A stretch of 64,000 nt of DNA from Haliclona indistincta (lineage: Eukaryota > Porifera > Demospongiae > Haplosclerida > Chalinidae): NCBI GenBank assembly GCA_964017065.1, contig OZ024784.1, positions 9,653,152 through 9,717,151 of the forward strand, in the 5' to 3' direction. A program made the translations under genes and the position numbers. Below, one piece after another: positions 11,001 through 22,058 of this stretch (position 1 is its first letter; the number at the start of each line of letters is the position of its first letter). The notes below the pieces were generated by a model. The model was not told the DNA's origin and searched no databases. It saw only the letters and a list, made by a program, of their open reading frames with translations.

Positions 11001-14000
11001 GCCGCTATTAACAAATCAGACAAGACTGGCAACACACCTTTACACCTCGCCTGCTCTCATGGTCATGAAGACGTTAGTATTATAATTATTATTAATTTAT
11101 TCTCCATTCATCTCTCATTGTAGTGTGTCAAGACACTGCTGTTTCACTCTAATCGAAGAAAATTTAACTGTGAAGTCAATGCTGTCAATAATACTAAAGA
11201 CACTCCACTACATCTGGCAGCACGCTGGGGTCATGGTAAATAACTACATATTATTATGTTAATAACCCCTCATTCTCTCCATCACTAGCCGGAATCGTCT
11301 TGGTACTATTAGAACACAAAGCAGACTCCTCTGCTTTAAATGCACTTAGTGAAACTCCTCTAGATTGTGCTTGGGTTATAAGGGTTAGTGAGACACCACC
11401 TCACACTTCACTCCTCTTCACTCTATCAATAGGTGGTTTCTTTGCTTAAGCACCAGGAATCTCTCTATGGTGCTGAGGAGGTAGACAGCTTGGGTGGGGA
11501 GGTTAGGTTAAGATACCCAGCTGTCTCCACATCAGATACAGTAGAGCGTAGCTTCAGAACATCACTAAAGGTCAAGCGGCGCAGTGCCATGCTAGCTGAC
11601 TCCTCCCATGAAACAGAGAGACAGGTAAGATGAGTATTGCCCAGTGAGTAGAGACTGGTTGCTGCTTGTAGATGAAGAAGCTGTTCAGAGCAATCAGTGA
11701 CAACGACTTCCAATATGTATGTTGAAAGATTAATGAGTGGGCGTGGCTTGAGTTGTGTGTGTACAGGTACAGTACCTGTTTGGTTGGGTAGTGTCATCAC
11801 CACCATCAACATCTGCTGAGAGTGATGCCTGCCACCCTCTGTGCCAGTGTGATCGATGTGCTCGTGTCAAGAAGGTTAGTAAACATGATCGGCACATGAT
11901 CACCGTCAGCACATGATCACCACTAGCACATGATCACCACTAGCACATGATCACCGTCAGCACATGATCACCACTAGCACATGATCACTGTCAGCACATG
12001 ATCACTGTCAGCACATGATCACCACTAGCACATGATCACTGTCAGCACATGATCACCACTAGCACATGATCACTGTCAGCACATGATCACCACTAGCACA
12101 TGATCACCACTAGCACATGATCACCACTAGCACATGACCACCACTAGCGCATGATCACTGTCAGCACATGATCACTGTCAGCACATGATCACCACTAGCG
12201 CATGATCACCGTCAGCACATGATCACCACTAGCACATGATCACTGTCAGCACATGATCACCACTAGCACATGATCACCACTAGCACATGATCACCACTAG
12301 CACATGACCACCACTAGCGCATGATCACTGTCAGCACATGATCACTGTCAGCACATGATCACCACTAGCGCATGATCACTGTCAGCACATGATCACTGTC
12401 AGCACATGATCACCACTAGCGCATGATCACCACTAGCACATGATCACCACTAGCACATGACCACCACTAGCACATGACCACCACTAGCGCATGATCACTG
12501 TCAGCACATGATCACTGTCAACACATGACCACCACTAGCGCATGATCACTGTCAGCACATGATCACTGTCAGCACATGATCACCACTAGCGCATGATCAC
12601 CACTAGCACATGATCACCACTAGCACATGATCACTGTCAGCACATGATCACCACTAGCACATGATCACTGTCAGCACATGATCACCACTAGCACATGATC
12701 ACCACTAGCACATGATCACCGTCAGCACATGATCACCGTCAGCACATGATCACCACTAGCACATGATCACCACTAGCACATGATCACCGTCAGCACATGA
12801 TCACCGTCAGCACATGATCACCACTAGCACATGATCACCACTAGCACATGATCACCGTCAGCACATGATCACCACTAGCACATGATCACTGTCAGCACAT
12901 GATCACCACTAGCACATGATCACTGTCAGCACATGATCACCACTAGCGCATGATCACCACTAGCACATGATCACTGTCAGCACATGATCACCACTAGCAC
13001 ATGATCACCACTAGCACATGATCACCGTCAGCACATGATCACCACTAGCACATGATCACTGTCAGCACATGATCACCGTCAGCACATGATCACCACTAGC
13101 ACATGATCACCACTAGCGCATGATCACCACTAGCACATGATCACCACTAGCGCATGATCACCACTAGCACATGATCACTGTCAGCACATGATCACCACTA
13201 GCACATGATCACTGTCAGCACATGATCACCACTAGCGCATGATCACCACTAGCACATGATCACTGTCAGCACATGATCACCACTAGCACATGATCACCAC
13301 TAGCACATGATCACCGTCAGCACATGATCACCACTAGCACATGATCACTGTCAGCACATGATCACCGTCAGCACATGATCACCACTAGCACATGATCACC
13401 ACTAGCACATGATCACCACTAGCACATGATCACTGTCAGCACATGATCACCACTAGCACATGATCACCACTAGCACATGATCACTGTCAGCACATGATCA
13501 CCACTAGCACATGATCACCACTAGCACATGATCACCACTAGCACATGATCACTGTCAGCACATGATCACCGTCAGCACATGATCACCGTCAGCACATGAT
13601 CACCACTAGCACATGATCACCACTAGCACATGGTCACCACTAGCACATGATCACTGTCAGCACATGATCACCGTCAGCACATGATCACCACTAGCACATG
13701 ATCACCACTAGCACATGATCACCACTAGCACATGATCACCGCCAGCACATGATCACCACTAGCACATGATCACTGTCAGCACATGATCACCACTAGCACA
13801 TGATCACCACTAGCACATGATCACCGTCAGCACATGATCACCACTAGCACATGATCACTGTCAGCACATGATCACCGTCAGCACATGATCACCACTAGCA
13901 CATGATCACCGTCAGCACATGATCACCACTAGCACATGATCACCGTCAGCACATGATCACCACTAGCACATGATCACCGTCAGTACATGATCACCACTAG

Positions 14001-15399
14001 CACATGATCACTGTCAGCACATGATCACCACTAGCACATGATCACTGTCAGCACATGATCACCACTAGCACATGATCACCACTAGCACATGATCACCACT
14101 AGCACATGATCACTGTCAGCACATGATCACCACTAGCACATGATCACCACTAGCACATGATCACTGTCAGCACATTTCTAGTTTTTTTTTTATTAACTGC
14201 AGAACTTCCTGACAGTGAACTCTAGTGACAACAAGGGCTTCACATCATTACACAAAGCTGCTCAACATGGCCGCACTAAGATGGTTGAATTACTACTCAA
14301 GAATGGAGCCATCAAAGATAGTAGAACTAAAGGAGATGAACTGACTCCAATGCACCTGGCCTGTCAATACAACAATAAGGATGTGAGATGAAATAATAAT
14401 GTTGGCATCTTATGAGTATCGTAAACTTATGCTTTAAATGTTGACTAAGTACAGTAATCAGCATCATCTACTATGCTAGTAGTTGCTTTAGTAGTGTATC
14501 ATTTCTGATTTAGGTGGTGATGATTTTGTTGGAGAACAGAGCTGAGCTCAATCCTCGTGACAGTAAGGGCAACACTCCACTTCACTTCTGCTGTAATAAT
14601 GGTCACATGGACTCAGCTATTCTACTGCTGATAGTATGTGCAGGGTAGTGTTACTATAGATACTGATCCTCTCTCTCCAGCATGGAGCTGATGTCACTGC
14701 TGCTAATGACAGAGGAGACTCTCCATTGCACAATGCTGCAAGGTAACCATAATACTGTTTTGTTCTTTTCACATTCCTAACACTGAATTTTCTTGTCTCT
14801 CATCATTTTCTGCTCAGATGGAACCATTCTGTGCTAGTGAGAGAGCTGATACTCTATGGTGCTCTATACTCGGCTACTAACAACTACCAAAGAACTCCAT
14901 TAGACCTCACCAGAGTATGACACTTCTTAAAAGCAACTAATGCTGCATAATCATTGATACTGGTAGGAGGCTGGTAGGAAAACAGCATTTCTTCCGTCAA
15001 ATTATCTCTTGCACAGTACAAATTTAGTAAAATGCTTTGCCAAATCTATCCCAGACCCTTGTCAATTGTTCACCTCCAGAGCCAGTGTAACGTAAACATT
15101 ATACAGAGGTTTTATTACTTCTTGCAAGGAAGATTTGAGTGTAAAGCATCACCTTGCAGTCACTAATGTGTCAAGTCACTGGTATTTATTCACACAATAA
15201 TGGAGCATGATCACATTAGTGCTCCATGCTTTAGCCTTGCAAGAATAATAAAACTGCTGTATAGGAATGTATAGTCAGTCACTAACAGTGTATGTATGTT
15301 ACTCTTCAGGATGATGAAGTGCGTGATGTCATACAACGTGCTTCAAGAGGAGACATTTCTGTTGGAGAGTACAGAAAACAAACATTAAGAACTACCTAG
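8069..15399 (+). CDS. ANKRD27: ANKRD27/VARP: VPS9-domain Rab exchange factor with ankyrin repeats
   Basis: VARP is an endosomal Rab21 GEF that binds VAMP7, Rab32/38 and the retromer subunit VPS29. About 30 exons with consistent phase give roughly 935 residues (human about 1050). The N-terminus MARYDEDLHENSFFIAL closely resembles the human protein. The VPS9 domain lies about 250-385 (ADELLPLLVYLVLTTEISNW). Two blocks of ankyrin repeats follow (about 435-640 and 755-935; GNTPLHLACSHGHED, GNTPLHFCCNNGHMD). Two Cys-rich motifs, FCHPLCSCKKC (exon near 10500) and CHPLCQCDRC (exon near 11830), correspond to the zinc 'fingernails' that grip VPS29. The first exon ends at 8170 and the stop is at 15397-15399. 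One intron (about 11876-14201) contains a 2.3-kb minisatellite, and two other introns hold MITE-like palindromes. Confidence 0.93.
9247..9410. mobile_element. Palindromic MITE in ANKRD27 intron
   Basis: A 164-bp element begins TACCGTATAGTGGGAAATTT and ends with the reverse complement of nearly the same sequence (AAATTTCCCGCTATACGGTA). Further GCGAAAATTTTC repeats inside extend the stem. Ends including TA fit a TA target-site duplication of Tc1/mariner-type elements. It lies wholly inside an intron and has no coding capacity. Confidence 0.85.
11891..14175. repeat. 17-bp minisatellite array, about 134 copies
   Basis: The stretch is built almost entirely of 17-bp units that differ in the last few bases: AGCACATGATCACCACT, AGCACATGATCACTGTC and AGCACATGATCACCGTC, with rare variants (GCGCATG, CATGACC, CATGGTC, GTCAGTAC). 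Every typical unit contains the palindrome TGATCA. The unit length is not a multiple of three, and no long open frame results. The array lies in a single intron of ANKRD27, between the exon encoding the second CHPLCQCDRC motif and the exon encoding the second ankyrin block. Variant units alternate in short higher-order patterns, as expected from unequal crossing-over or slippage. Confidence 0.98.
15103..15261. mobile_element. Fold-back/MITE-like element in last ANKRD27 intron
   Basis: The left arm CAGAGGTTTTATTACTTCTTGCAAGG is mirrored, with small differences, by CCTTGCAAGAATAATAAAACTG near 15234-15256. An inner shorter palindrome around ATGGAGCATGATC...GCTCCATG strengthens the fold. There is no coding content. 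The ends and target duplication are not certain. Confidence 0.6.
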
Positions 15400-15479
15400 C
15401 CATCACTGAACTATATTGTCTGTGTGAATCTTGTTGGCTACATAATCAGTAAATACATATAAATAATCAAGAAATACAC

Positions 15480-17199
15480 TCAAATAATAGCCGACTGTAC
15501 TCGCTCTTGCAGATCTTGTTCCACCAACTCCAGCACTTCTTCAGCATTATTGATGAATGTCACAAGATTGGCATCGGTCTGGTACATCTTGGTAGATGAG
15601 ATTAGTTCAGTGACTATCTTCTCCCATGGATCACGAAAGAGGAATATCCTTTGCTTGGGTAGATTCCTCATAGCTCGGCATGAAGCTGAGTTCCACACAA
15701 CCATCAGTTCTGTTACCGTGCCGACAGTGCCAGGAAAAATGAGGAAGTACTCTGACATTTCTACAAGCCCAGTAATTCGCTCCAAGAGATCACAACTGTA
15801 TCGGATGGCTCTATCACATGAGGCAAGATGAATATTACCATTTTCCAAACGATTAGCAAACACACTCGGTGCCAGCACACCCATTGTTTCTCCACCACCG
15901 TCCTTGGCACCATGACATACAGCTTCCATTACTCCACCATAGCCACCAGACACCACTTTAAAGCCCTTCGAAGCAAACAACTTTGCAGCATTGTAAGCCA
16001 ACTCGTAGGCAGGAGTTCCTGGCCGTGGCCCACGAGATCCAAACATACTAATTGAGCGAGAAGGAGCAGAGTAGCCTGTCAACACATTGTACTGCTTTAG
16101 CTTAGACAAATATAGCTGCTTATCAGTGAGAGGAAGGAAGCTGCCCATGAATGAGTTTTGGCATATTTGATAAACATCAGCTGCTGTCATCTCTGTAGCT
16201 AAGACTGTGCTAACAAAATTATCAGTAATGTACCCACCAAAGTAAGCAGGGTCATCAGAATTGATGGTTACCTTGATGCCCTTGTCAAGAAGAACCTTTG
16301 TCATGTTCTTACCCTGAAAGAATCGTGAGTTAACCTGCAGCTTATCATTGGAGAGGGGGCACACTGTAAGAGGAATAGACTCTTTAACCAGTCGCTCCAC
16401 AAGCTGCTCATCTTTTAGACACCGGACACCATGATCAATTCTGGCCACACTAAGCTTGTCTAGTGCCTCATAAATATAGTCAGGGCCTGCCTCCTCTCCT
16501 GCATGAGCAACAACCTTTAGACCATGCCTACGAGCAGCCTCAAAAACATTTTCGAACTTTGATGGTGGGTTTCCCACCTCGCCTGAGTCAAGGCCAACTG
16601 CCACTATCTTGTCAAGAAAAGGGGTTGCTTCTTTCAGTGTTTCAAATGCAGCATCTTCAGAAAGATGACGAAGAAAGCACAGAATCAGACTGCCCTTGAT
16701 TTTAAAGTGCTCGTAGGCATCAATCATTGCACGATGCAACCCGTTCACAACTGTTTTCATGGGAACACCACGATCAGTGTGTGTCTGTGGGTCAAAGAAT
16801 ACTTCTGCAACCAAGACACTGTTATAAGCAGCTCGCTTCAAGTACGCATACATGAGGTCATAGAAGTCTTGTTCTGTCAGCAACACACTGCATGCCTCGT
16901 AGTAGAGGTCAAGAAAATCTTGCAAGTTCTGAATAACAGAAAGAATAGTGTAATACAAGAAGAGTAGATACGCCATGGAGTTTATGATATATTTACACGT
17001 GCAATCAACTGACCTTGAAGTTCTTCCTCCTCTCCACGTGACTATCCACTGTCCCATGTAGATTGATGCCATTACGTGCAGCTAAGCGAAACATGAGAGC
17101 TGGCTCCAATGTTCCCTCCACGTGCACGTGCAGTTCAGCTTTCGGTATATGCTGGATGTAGTCTAGAAGACGCTTGGATATCGCGGTAGTTTCGGCCAT
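15480..17199 (-). CDS. Fusion protein: adenine deaminase (ADE/Aah1 type) + LOG-family phosphoribohydrolase
   Basis: Two exons (17199-17014 and 16928-15480) encode 544 residues. Residues 1-about 340 form a metal-dependent deaminase: HVH (H24, H26), HAGEE (H204, E207), DHG (H228) and NSDDPAYFGGY (D287/D288). The GLDSGEVGNPPSKF segment and PAYFGGY ending are typical of bacterial/fungal adenine deaminase rather than animal adenosine deaminase. After a short linker (about 341-353), residues 354-about 535 form a Rossmann-like LOG domain: MFGSRGPRP, GGYGGVMEAV (about 390-399), an arginine at 446 and PGTVGTVTE (461-469), the counterpart of the family's PGGxGTxxE with Arg and Glu retained but the second Gly changed. 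LOG enzymes release free base from nucleoside 5'-monophosphates. A coupled AMP to adenine to hypoxanthine route is my inference. The sparse introns compared with neighbours hint at bacterial ancestry. Confidence 0.9.
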
Positions 17200-17654
17200 T
17201 GTTCAATGGCTCTTTCCGTGACCTTTAATAGTGACATATGAATAAACTTAATAATTGCCTACATTGTGCTTTACATCCTGTACATTATACATCCTCAGTG
17301 TATATAAAGTCTTTGGATTTACAGTGACGCAAGCCCAGCACATTGATTAAATTATTCTTTTGAATAATTCTATGCTGGATCGGTCATATCTGCTTTATTC
17401 ATGATTACATTGAGTCGATACAGCCAAATCGATACTCACTTTCGCATGATCATTGGTCAATTAGACGTTAGACTATGTATATTTTGAGTAAACTTTGACC
17501 ATAGATAACACCATTTAATCTATGTAACGGGGTTTTTAACACTAAAACCCAGTGATTTGGCATCAAAAATCGAAATTTGGATTGAATTTCCCGCGCGTTC
17601 TGATGCATGGGCGTGGCATTCTCTAGCCTCGTTCCTAGCTCGGTTCCTAGCAGC
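17200..17654. promoter_or_regulatory. Divergent spacer between the deaminase-LOG gene and LONP2
   Basis: A 455-bp spacer between two opposite start codons, expected to hold both promoters. Just upstream of the LONP2 start, at 17623-17653, is TAGCCTCGTTCCTAGC followed by CGGTTCCTAGCAGCATG. This is related to the 24-bp tandem repeat at 45025-45130. Confidence 0.5.
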
Positions 17655-20600
17655 ATGTCTAGCAGAGGAAACAAACTCCTGCCGTCTCTTCTTCCAATTC
17701 TAGCAACCAGCAATAGTGTCTTGCTGCCAGGAGCATCCATAGTGCTTCATGTGACAGACCCCAGAGGGTAAGAATGCTGCTAGCTGAGCTATGTGACCAC
17801 ATTATTTATAATAATAATTATGTTCAGCATCAGCTTGGTGGAAAATCGTTTATGGAATGAAGATGACTGGAGAGGAAAGTACATCGGAGTAGTGCCTCGA
17901 GAACAGCTAACAGACAAGGTTGTTTTATGCCCAGAGAAGTCGTGTAGATTATCTTCAACGCTCAGTTGTTTTCCTGCAGCTCCATTCTGTTGGTACAGCT
18001 GCGAGTGTATCACGAATCACAGCTCGCACTCACCCCAATCCTCACTTCTCTCTCCTAGCTACTGGTTTGTGTCGGTTCAGATTAGAGAAGGTGGAACAGG
18101 AAGTACCATATCCAGTGGGCGTGGTTACCCAGCTTGATTACATTCCTTCTCATAGTAAGGAGGAGTCATAGCACCTCTTCATATGTAATGTACCTTCTTC
18201 AGATGATCCTCTACCACAGGAGCTGGAGTCATTAGCTGATAGCTTTAGGTCTAGTGCTCAGGAACTGCTGGGCCTGCTGCAAGTACACAGCTCATCAGCT
18301 GGGAAACTGAAGGTTGGCTGGTTGTCTGAGTGTAACACCACTACTCACCTGTCCTGTTCAGCAACTGCTAGACTCACTGCCTGTGCAGAGTCTTCCTGAC
18401 CTGCTCACATCACTCGTCAGAGCAAGCTTTGAAGAACGCCTGGGAGTACTAGATGCTGTGGAACTGAAGGAACGCTTTGAGCTAGCTCAGCCAATGTTAC
18501 TAAGACAGATCGAGGTACACTCGACTGATGAGTAGCCAGCCAACCTAGTCATCTTCTTTTATAGACTCTTAGACTGCTACACAACACAACTCTTCACTCT
18601 CCTAGAAATCATGGAAAGAATGTATGATTGCATTGTGCTGGCTTCTTGTTATTCTTTTCTCTCTTCAGTTGATTAGAAAACCAGTCTCTCTCGAGCAAAA
18701 AAGAGCCATAGAAAGAGATGATGATGAGGAGGATGATATCAGTGAGCTGCTACGAAGAGTCAATGCTGCTAAATTGCCTTCTCCGGCCCGTAAAGCAGCC
18801 ATGAAAGAGATAAAAGTGAGTCATAATGGATGGAATACTCTTCTCTGATCTCTCTCTCTCCTCCTCAGCGTCTCAAATCATTACCAGCACACTTCCCAGA
18901 ACATGCAGTATCAAGGTAAGCTAGTACCTGCTACACTGCACAATACATTGTTTGTTAGAACATACCTGGAGACACTGCTGGATCTGCCATGGACTGAGTG
19001 CAGTGAGGACAAACTAGCTATTAGTGAGGCCCGCATACAGTTAGATGCTGACCACTATGGGATGGACAAAGTCAAGAAGAGAGTAATTGAATTTCTAGCA
19101 GTGAGACAGCTCAAGAACAGTTTGAAAGGTGCGTGTGTGCAAAGATATTAGAGAGATTAAGTTGCACGTCTTTCACTCAGTACGTGTAACGCGTAACGTG
19201 TAAATGATCACGTGAGCGCTACAATTCAGGTACAATTTGCTGGCTACCCGTTGATTTTACCCGTTACGTACGTCTAGACCTCCTTCTACAGGTTGGCTGT
19301 TTCCCTGAACATTTTGCAGCTCTGAGTTTCATTAGATCCACGTTTGCTTTAAACTAAACTGTTGCTTGATGCCTGCTCTACACACTCGACTTGTTGAAAC
19401 GCTTGTACGTTCTGTCCTTCGCCCAGGCGAGTCGTCAGAACAGGAGCGACCATAGTTTCATCGAGCGTATGATATTCAATCAAGCCTCTGCACTGCTCGG
19501 CTCGGCTCGAAGTGCTATAGTTCGCGCATAGCTACCGACTTGTGTAGCTGTTATTCATGACGTTTTGCTTACCTTTCGATCCACTCTGAATGCAAAAGCT
19601 AAAATTTTGACAGCTAGTCTTCTTCCTACTTATCCAGTCGCCCGAGCGCTTAGCACAGGTAAACGCGAATCTTAATTGCCATTGGAATGCTACCTGTAAC
19701 GTCTAACGCGAATTACAGGTTCTGCGTACACGTTAAGTTTCACGTGACGTGCAACTTAATCTCTCTATTCTGTGCAAACACTTTGTGTGTTTTCAGGTCC
19801 CATACTGTGCCTTGTTGGAGCCCCTGGCGTGGGGAAAACAAGTATTGGTCGATCAGTGGCACGAACAATGGGTCGCAAGTTCCAACGCATATCACTAGGC
19901 GGGATTTGTGATCAGAGTGATATTAGAGGTCATAGGTGAGTCAGCCTCGTCCCCAGGCTCTTGGAGCGTAGGTGGAGTATGAACACACAGGAACACTATG
20001 TGTTACATGAATACACAGGAACACGAATGTGTACTATTGTGTTTGTATTGTTGCACAGGCGTACTTACATTGGCTCTATGCCAGGCCGCATTATTCAAGG
20101 CTTGAGAACAGTACAAGTCACTAATCCTGTGTTCCTACTTGATGAGGTTGATAAACTGGTTAGTGTGTATACCACCTTTCCACTGTGGGTTAGCTATTGA
20201 TGATTACTGCAGAACAAAGGAGTCCAGGGTGATCCAGCTGCTGCATTACTGGAGGTCCTTGACCCTGAGCAAAACCATTCGTTCACAGATCAGTGCGTCG
20301 TCTGTTCGTTCACTTGCTAGACTGCTATTACCAAATTTCTTTCAGTTATCTCAATATTCCATATGACTTGTCTCAAGTGTTGTTCATAGCTACTGCCAAC
20401 ACAACATCCACTATTCCTCCGGCCTTGCTTGATCGTATGGAGGTGCGTACAGCATGAGTCACTCTATCACTGTGTTACTGTGGGCAGGTTATCACTCTGC
20501 CTGGTTATACGCTGGAGGAGAAAGTAGAGATTGCATTTCGTCATCTAGTCCCCAAGCAAATGGAGGTAAGTAAGTGAGTATTATGAGTAAGTGTTCTAAC

Positions 20601-22058
20601 TTGTACAGCAACATGGTCTGACTGATAGCCAACTCACACTACCTCGTGAAGCACTCAAGATTATTGGTACTTAACAATAAATTATACATGCTCTGTCTCA
20701 CTACTATTGTTCCTTCAGCCTCAGACTACACAAGAGAAGCTGGTGTGAGGAGTATGGAGAGGAACATTGGCAGTGTGTGTAGGGCTGTGGCCGTGAAGGT
20801 AATCACTCTACACTCACTTACCAAATTTATATCTGTTGTCTAGGTAGCAGAGAATCAGGGCAGCAATAGTTTAAAGCTACCTATCATAGCTACTGATCAT
20901 ACTCTCGAGGGTATTCTTGGTGTGAGTGACCCTTCTAGTAACATCATGGCACTTTATTCTTGTGTTAGCCCAAGAAGTTTGACCATGATATATCAGAGCA
21001 GCTCACTCATCCAGGAGTGGCTGTGGGCTTGGCTTGGACTGTGATGGGTGGAGAAATATTGTTTGTTGAGGCCACAAAGATGCCTGGTAGTGGAGAACTG
21101 ATACTGACTGGCCAGCTTGGTGAGATTGAGTACTATACCTGGGAGTATGGAATATACATTTGTAAATTATTCTCGAAAAAATATACTGGCAAAATTTAGT
21201 ATTCAATGCAATTTGTATTGCACTCGTTGAATTTAGGTATCGCTAAAATGATTAAGCAAAATTCCAGCCCTAACGGTATTATACTGGCCAGCCTTGAGTC
21301 CTAAATACATTAATTTCGAGATACGTTACATTAATTCTGAGCCAGTTAGCTTTGGTTAACTCAAAATTACATTGTGATTTTGTTGTTGTTAGGGAGTGTG
21401 ATGAAGGAATCAGCACGATTAGCTCTCAACTGGTTAAGATCCAATGCCTCTACAGTAAGCAATATCATGATGCAGTCGCCTCACCTACTTATCCTATTCT
21501 TTTAGTATGGTCTACAGTGTGGTAATATGGAATCTACTGATATTCACATTCATTTCCCAGCTGGAGCGGTAGAGAAGGATGGGCCCTCTGCTGGTGTCAC
21601 CATTACTGCTGTGCTTGCCTCTCTGTTCAGTGGTAGATGTGTCCGTTCGGACACTGCTATGACTGGAGAGGTCACTCTCAGAGGCTCTGTGCTTCCAGTA
21701 TGCTAGCTATAATATTGGAAGAGCAAGTGTATTATAATTATTGTTTTTTTTTTATCCAGGTGGGAGGAATAAAAGAGAAGGTGCTAGCTGCTCATAGAGC
21801 TGGAATTTCTAGAGTTTTGTTGCCTGAAAGAAACAAGAAGGTAATGACCAGTTGTTGTGTAGAGTACTGTTGATACTGTGTTCTACAGGACTTGCTTGAG
21901 CTCCCTGATGCTGTCAAGGTGAGAGCAGCTTCTTGTTTTATAATAAGTCATTGACTAGCTCACTGCAGGAAGCAATAATGTTCATTCTGATAGAACGAGT
22001 AGGGCAAGTACTTGAAAATGCTTTTGATGGTGGACTGACACCTCTCAGCAAGCTATAG
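17655..22058 (+). CDS. LONP2: Peroxisomal Lon protease homolog 2
   Basis: ATP-dependent AAA+ serine protease of the peroxisomal matrix that degrades damaged or processed enzymes. About 24 short exons run from [16 protein letters not shown] (17655-17767) to the stop at 22056-22058. The N-terminal substrate domain includes [15 protein letters not shown]. The AAA+ module has Walker [10 protein letters not shown] (exon near 19800), Walker [11 protein letters not shown], and [13 protein letters not shown]. The protease domain has [20 protein letters not shown] and the catalytic serine in [10 protein letters not shown], with lysine in [12 protein letters not shown]. The C-terminus LTPLSKL ends in SKL, a canonical PTS1 peroxisomal signal, which separates it from mitochondrial Lon. 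One intron (19129-19797) hosts a 615-bp transposon-like element. Confidence 0.95.
19151..19765. mobile_element. Non-autonomous DNA transposon in LONP2 intron, TA target duplication
   Basis: The ends are GAGAGATTAAGTTGCACGTC and its exact reverse complement GACGTGCAACTTAATCTCTC (20-bp perfect TIRs), each flanked outside by TA. The 615-bp interior has no long open frame. It is GC-richer than its surroundings, with several ACGTG/CACGT words. The TA duplication suggests Tc1/mariner or a related superfamily. It sits neatly within an intron and would be spliced out. Confidence 0.88.

Noticed and set aside
11891..14175. Regular repeat array that could be taken for a CRISPR array
   Set aside because: The repeats are contiguous 17-mers without unique spacers, inside an intron of an animal gene.
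15480..17072. Reading the deaminase start as the internal ATG at 17072
   Set aside because: That reading runs through the intron (YLLFLYYTILSVIQ). The true N-terminus with HVH comes from the exon at 17199-17014.
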